From NCBI RefSeq assembly GCF_001039355.2, contig NW_019775769.1, forward strand, positions 826,411 to 864,211: a DNA stretch of 37,801 nucleotides, given 5' to 3'. Shown piece after piece: positions 33,021 through 37,801 of the stretch. The position numbers were made by a program, and so were the translations under genes. The first letter of the stretch is position 1; each line of letters begins with the position of its first letter. The stretch is from Lingula anatina (taxonomy: Eukaryota; Brachiopoda; Lingulata; Lingulida; Lingulidae). The notes beneath the pieces were generated by a model. That model worked only from the letters and a program-made list of their open reading frames with translations, made no database searches and was not told where the DNA came from.

Positions 33021-34315
33021 ATGAACGGTATTTCCGTAGCCGTTTCTTCCCTAACACTCGCCAGCAGTTTCTTGTCCTGGTGTGGCTGTATTTTGATATT
33101 CGGAACATGGCTGTTTTTCAAAGACATTCGGTCGTCAAGCAGACGCTTATTATTATATCTGGCACTGGCGGACTTTTTGATAGCTCTAGGAAATGCATCA
33201 GGTGCAATAAGGAGCTTAGGCCAATCCAACGATACGAACTCATCTGCCGAATCGCAATGTGAAAATCCTACAGCTTTTTGTAAGGCACAAAGTTTTATAA
33301 TCACTTTTGGAAGCATGTCGTCTTTCTTCTGGACGATGATTATCGCGTGGCAGGTGCGTGAGACGATATTGCACGCGGAAAGGACGGGCTGGACGGAGCG
33401 CCACCATTGGCTCTTGCACGTCATTGCTTGGGGTATTCCAGGTAAGCATTAAGAAGTTATAAAAAAAAAAAAAAAGAAAGAGAAGGGCGTTGGTATACTG
33501 GACCAGAAAAACCACACGACGGCATTTTAATCGCTTTTTGACACCTTTTACAAAATGCACAGCTGCACATTTTCCGAAAATTTAATACACTACATATACA
33601 ACACATTTTGTTGAAAATAAGACAGGAACGTACAAGATGAATTCGAACTTAGTTTATTCACTACTCTAATTGGATAAATTGCAGTCACACAAATATCCAA
33701 CCCCTGAATTTTAACGTGTGGATCGAAGCATGTTGTAAAGGGAGGGATATTATTTGTTATCAGTAAGATCACACGTGTATTATACCTTGTGACGTAAGTT
33801 TAGTAGTAATTTATATTTCGTTTAGCCTTCGTTTTGGCTTTATGTGCAGTCTTTCCAAGAAAAATTAAAAATCAATTAAATCAAAAGCTTTTCGCTATTT
33901 TTTCAGTGATTATACTTACAGTTACCCTGTCCTTGGATATGCTAGGTTATCAAGAACTACCAACTGATAATTCATCTAATAGTACCATCTCTGATAAAAG
34001 TGTCTTTGGTACCACCGGCGGTTGGTGCTGGATAAAGGTTTGTCAAAATAAAACAGTGACACCTGTCGGAGAGGTTGTCACCTTGACGCTTTTGGCTGGA
34101 AAAGGCTGGGAGCTTGGAGCGATGGTGGTACTTCCCCTCATATACTGCTCCATGAAGATCAAGCTTAGGAAAACGGTAAATACATGGTAGAATTAGAGTG
34201 AATAAAGTTGCTGTCCTATATAGTAATTTTGGTTAATTTGAGATGAACAAATGTTTAAATTATGTTATGCTATTGTTATCGTTAAGAATAAAAATAATTA
34301 TTTTCTAATGCATCG

Positions 34316-34347
<32 letters not shown>

Positions 34348-35560
34348 GTGACTAACTGATATTACCATTTGTTATTCGCATTTGAAAATGTCCTAAAGTT
34401 ATATTTTCTGTCTACAAATCTCACCGGTATGATTCCCGAATAAATACGATAAATACGATAAACCCCCTTAAATAGTACCTGGCATCGACATTTCTTTTTG
34501 AAACGTACAGCTAGTAAGACACGGCGATATAAATGACTGGCCAGCCATTTAGTATTACGTGTACATTGTTTAATAAAATTTTATATACAACGTTGAATCC
34601 AATTGGAAAAATACAGTTTAGTGGGATTTTTTCAGATAGGCAACATTTAAGTTCCATTAATAAATAAATTAATTAATTTATTTTTATTATTTCTTTTTAG
34701 ATCAAACAGACCGGCTCTCTGTTCATAGATAGAGAAACTTTGAGCGCAGTAAAGAAGACGGACCGAGTGATGACGGCGGTCCCTGTTGTGTTCTTTTTAC
34801 TGCGACTGGCCGGCACTTTGAGGTTAGTTATATTATAAATATAAGGAATGATTTATAAACAGAGTAGGGAATAGGTTAATATTAACATACATAAGAGAGA
34901 GAGAGAGAGCAAAAGTAACATTGCAGTAAAGATTTAACGGATTCCCAACCTTCCCCATATTTCCTACAGGCATGGGCGTCCGAAGAAGGGGGGGCAATGG
35001 GGTCACTCCCCCCCCCTCCCGGAAATTTGGAACTGCATTTTTATTGCGGGTATCCAGCCAATCATTATCTCCCCCTTCAATAATTTTGCCCCCCCCCCCT
35101 TTCCTGGAAAATTTTCTACGGGCGCTCATGCCTGCAGGGTATCAGTCTGTTTCGTTGTTTCTCTGCCTGTGTTTCTGGCTGCCTCTTAATATTCGCATCT
35201 ACCCACATTCTTATATTCCAGGTATTTAGCGAACACCATTGTGTGGATCGGCGATATAGATCCACCGTCCTCCTTTAATATATTTTTCAATAAGGCGCTT
35301 GCAATTTACCAGGTAAGAATTAATCTTTCCTGAAGACACCACAAGCAGAATTAGTCATCTATTAATCCGCATTTGTCATTTTTAAGTACAAAAACTTAGA
35401 TCTAATGCTGTTTTTATTTATTTATGTATTTGTTTACTTGGTTTTTATTTTATTCACATAGTTAATTGTTTAATTTTTTTCTTGAAAGGGGGGGGGTTGC
35501 TACCACGCCCTTCCCACTGAGACTTTTTAGGCTTGTAAGTCGATTAGTAAGCAAAAAAAA

Positions 35561-35593
<33 letters not shown>

Positions 35594-36630
35594 ATAATGA
35601 GTCTGTTTTGCAGCTGTACCTTGTGGGAAAGAAAGCTCTCATAAATGTTGTTACCCAGTATCGTGGACGTGCAGATATTGTAAACCACTCATAAAAATAT
35701 TACAAATTCTATTGTACCACCGAAGCAGCACTTATGGCAATTATTCTGGAATCTGTGCCTGCCGCCAGACCACGTGGACCTTCATGGATGGCTACATCCC
35801 GTAATAATATCTTAAAAGAAACGAATACGAAAAACCAGACTTAAAAAAAACATCGCCTCGTTTTGTATGTCAAAATCTATTCATTAACCCTTGATAAGTG
35901 CGGGAACATTGTGATTTACCCCAGGAAAATCCGTTTTTGACCGAAACGAACAGCCTACCCTCTACCAGGGTGACAGATTGACTTTTAACAGATATTCATA
36001 GATATGTCTCTAGATAAATAGACAGTCATTTTGGTCTGATCGCCTCACAAAAATGTCCACAATAATAATTGCAGCCCTGGTAGAGGGTATGAATCGCCTG
36101 ACTATTAGCTGGTAAGGGAGTCACATAAAGGGAGCAGCCGCGTTTGACTGGACCATGTCCTGTTTGCTAACCAGCAGGCATGTAAAGAGTTTCTGAAAGA
36201 GGGTAAACCCTTCTGTGGCTTAAATATATGTTTGGTACTCACAAAGTCGACCAGAACAGATTTTAGTATTGAAATGTATATCACTCGGTATGAAAAGAAC
36301 TTAATAGTCAATGATGCACTAATGTTTTTTTTTCAGGCTGTAGGGGACAGCGGGCAAGGCTTTGGCAACTTTATCATCTATTGTGTTCTAACTGATATAT
36401 TACGGGAACGAATCTGCACCAAACTTGGCTTCTGCAAGAAAGACATGTCTACGAAAAGGTACCATATTACGGCACCCTACGTAGACGAACTGGATGACGG
36501 CAGTGATAGACCCACAACCACCGAGAACAGCAGCGATAGCGACTCAACGGATATGTATAGTAGTGCTGCTGGAGAAACCACACCCATTTTACGAGACAAG
36601 TCCTCCCATACTTACACACCAACCAATTAG
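33021..36630 (+). CDS. GPR157-like: GPR157-like seven-transmembrane receptor, gene G
   Basis: Exons 33021-33441, 33907-34175, 34701-34822, 35222-35312 and 36337-36630 join in frame to 398 residues. The start ATG follows aaaaccaac, with A at -3. TM1 is about residues 9-30, TM2 begins at RRLLLYLALADFL, and TM3 has KAQSFIITFGSMSSFFWTMIIAW. TM4 ends at AWGIP, GWCWIKV is at 178-184, and AGKGWEL starts TM5. TM6 has LRLAGTLRYLAN and TM7 has GDSGQGFGNFIIYCVLTD. The tail has acidic Ser/Asp stretches and ends with ETTPILRDK. A phase-2 intron (34823-35221) cuts TM6 right after LAGTLR. The two pieces add up to 213 bases, exactly the size of the undivided exon in gene B, so this is an added or uniquely kept intron. 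Loop 1 has an NDTNSS glycosylation context. The last codons are repeated in the 3' flank. Confidence 0.88.
34969..35133. mobile_element. Probable inverted-repeat element in the TM6 intron of gene G
   Basis: The end ggcatgggcgtccg faces cgggcgctcatgcc at the other side, about 165 bases apart, with G-rich and C-rich tracts inside. It fills much of the private intron 34823-35221. Confidence 0.45.
35956..36089. mobile_element. 134-base element with 15-base perfect inverted ends in the last intron of gene G
   Basis: taccctctaccaggg at 35956-35970 and ccctggtagagggta at 36075-36089 are perfect inverted copies. There is no coding content. I see no clear target duplication. Confidence 0.65.
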
Positions 36631-36845
36631 AATAATGATTGAAATGACTGTGACTTCTACTGGGAAAACTACACCCATATAACGATACAGCTCCTCTCAC
36701 CAACCAATTGAAATGATGATGAAAATGACTGTCACTTCTGCTGAGAAAACTACGCCCATTTTACGAAACGACGTGCCTTTTACTTAATACCAACCAATTA
36801 AAGTAATGATGAAAATGACTGACATTCTGCTGAGAAAACCACCCC
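36565..36845 (+). repeat. Tandem array (about 80-90-base units) repeating the end of gene G and its 3' flank
   Basis: The unit contains gagaaaccacacccatttta followed by accaaccaatta and a gatgaaaatgact word. Copies of the second word are at about 36619, 36700 and 36790; the first word recurs at about 36663, 36744 and 36834. The first unit is coding (ETTPILRDK, then the stop); the others lie after the stop. Confidence 0.8.
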
Positions 36846-36911
36846 CATTCGCGGCCTCTCGTTCATAAAAATTGGACCCCCAACTTCAATTAATTCTGGA
36901 TCCGCCCCTGC

Positions 36912-37762
36912 GGATACGTCTTAAAGACAAGTTGAATCATTCCAGTGATTGGTTTGGTATAAATGCCCGTAAGCACTTGTTTGTCAAAAAGTGAAGATGG
37001 CGGCTTTGGAAACCAACTTTAACTTTAACGTTGACATGGTTTCTGCAAATCAGGTACCAGTTCGAAGTGTCTTTAAAGTAACGGGACCGACAGCACCTAC
37101 AGCTACCCTAACCCCAGTTCGGGCATTTTATGTCTATGTCAAAGACGTATTCAAGTTTGAAGGTACTGGGGATGAAAATGAATTTCGACACAAGTGTAAA
37201 TCATATATGCAAAACATGTCGATTGTAGGAGATGATTTGATATAATGTCACTTCCCCATCTTTATCACGTTTTATAGTATCATATCAACCTTCAGGTCAA
37301 GTTATACAACTTTTGATATTGCTCTTAGTCTATGATTATTATTGTCATTATTATACTGATTATATACATGTACATGTATATACGTATACTACTTTTCATA
37401 GATTAGCGAGGAAGCTAATGTCAAGCTACTGTATGTATACAATAAGTGCTCAATAAACATTATTATTATTATTGTTGTTGTTGTTAGTATTATTGTTATA
37501 AAAAGGATCGACAATCGTAAAAGTAAATCAAATCAGTCTGGTTACCTTTCACTAAAATCATAAGACGCATTTTATACAGACTGATTATTCTCAAGGTTTT
37601 AATCTATGTAGAACGAAATAACTTGATAAGGATAGGTTGTGTTACACGGGCTGCTTTTGTGGAGAACACCAAAACAAAAATAAAAATCATGCATGGAACA
37701 GACAAGTGTAAAATTTCATGCGTTGCAAATCAAAATTTAGAAAATAATCTGGAAAACTTGTT
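36912..37762 (+). repeat. Interspersed repeat with a short BED-like frame, copy 2
   Basis: It aligns with 30752-31770. An ATG at 36997 opens an 82-residue frame to 37245. It shares VDMVSAN and VPVRSVFK with copy 1 and contains VYVKDVFKFEG and DENEFRHKC, but it lacks the second Cys and the following part that copy 1 keeps. It is therefore an internally deleted relative. I treat the frame as a repeat remnant, not a host gene. The last 39 bases of the window (37763-37801) belong to something else that I cannot identify. Confidence 0.6.
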
Positions 37763-37801
37763 TTGGAGGAAGGGTCGGCTTCGCATCTGCGGACCCCCCT
37801 T

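Noticed and set aside
32969-33424. Long minus-strand frame opposite exon 1 of gene G (and similar ones opposite B, C, E and F)
   Set aside because: An antisense shadow of a conserved coding exon; no domain of its own.
36997-37245. 82-residue frame as a host gene
   Set aside because: It lies inside a repeat whose other copy is broken, and it lacks the second half of the finger it resembles.

Overview
The window is eukaryotic genomic DNA from an invertebrate animal. Genes are split by introns with GT-AG (once GC-AG) borders. Introns and spacers are AT-rich and full of microsatellites, and there are many small terminal-inverted-repeat elements plus one 165-base assembly gap (24129-24293). The gene content is an nrf-6-type acyltransferase and a tandem family of GPR157-like receptors. 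With the frequent 'taggcctac' words, this suggests a marine invertebrate, possibly a non-vertebrate deuterostome. That placement is an inference with low certainty.

Left end (1-2700). The last two exons of an nrf-6-like membrane acyltransferase run on the + strand to a stop at 948. Facing it on the - strand is an intronless gene (2687 to 1722) for a 321-residue protein with a FolB-like half and a FolK (HPPK) half. Animals are normally considered unable to make folate, so this gene is one of the notable items here.

Receptor cluster (4938-36630). Six complete and one truncated GPR157-like seven-helix receptor genes lie head to tail on the + strand, called A to G here: A 4938-7473, B 9576-12532, C 14199-16381, D 18850-19638 (last two exons only), E 21385-23622, F 27439-30350, G 33021-36630. 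I rebuilt each model exon by exon. All share a phase-1 intron after the W-G-[VI]-P at the end of TM4, a phase-0 intron in the third cytoplasmic loop, and a phase-0 intron just before the GD(S/N)xQG motif of TM7. A, B and G each carry one further private intron.

A tandem duplication of about 7.1 kb (about 11577-18680 copied to about 18709-25822) explains much of the middle. Its left edge lies in an AAAT microsatellite in an intron of B. The copy therefore holds only the last two exons of B (= D) followed by a full copy of C (= E). Each copy has since gained its own small mobile elements.

The strongest biological signal is in the C/E pair. The DNA is nearly the same across transmembrane exons, but extracellular loops 1 and 3 hold clustered replacement changes. 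In loop 1, 10 of 12 consecutive codons differ and all 16 base differences change the amino acid. F shares near-identical patches with E around an equally different loop 1, which suggests gene conversion. Together this looks like a young, locally expanding receptor array that is diversifying on its ligand-facing side.

Right end (30351-37801). This part holds a likely tRNA-derived SINE, two diverged copies of a roughly 0.9-1.0 kb repeat with a small BED-finger-like reading frame, and a short tandem array that repeats the last codons and 3' flank of gene G.
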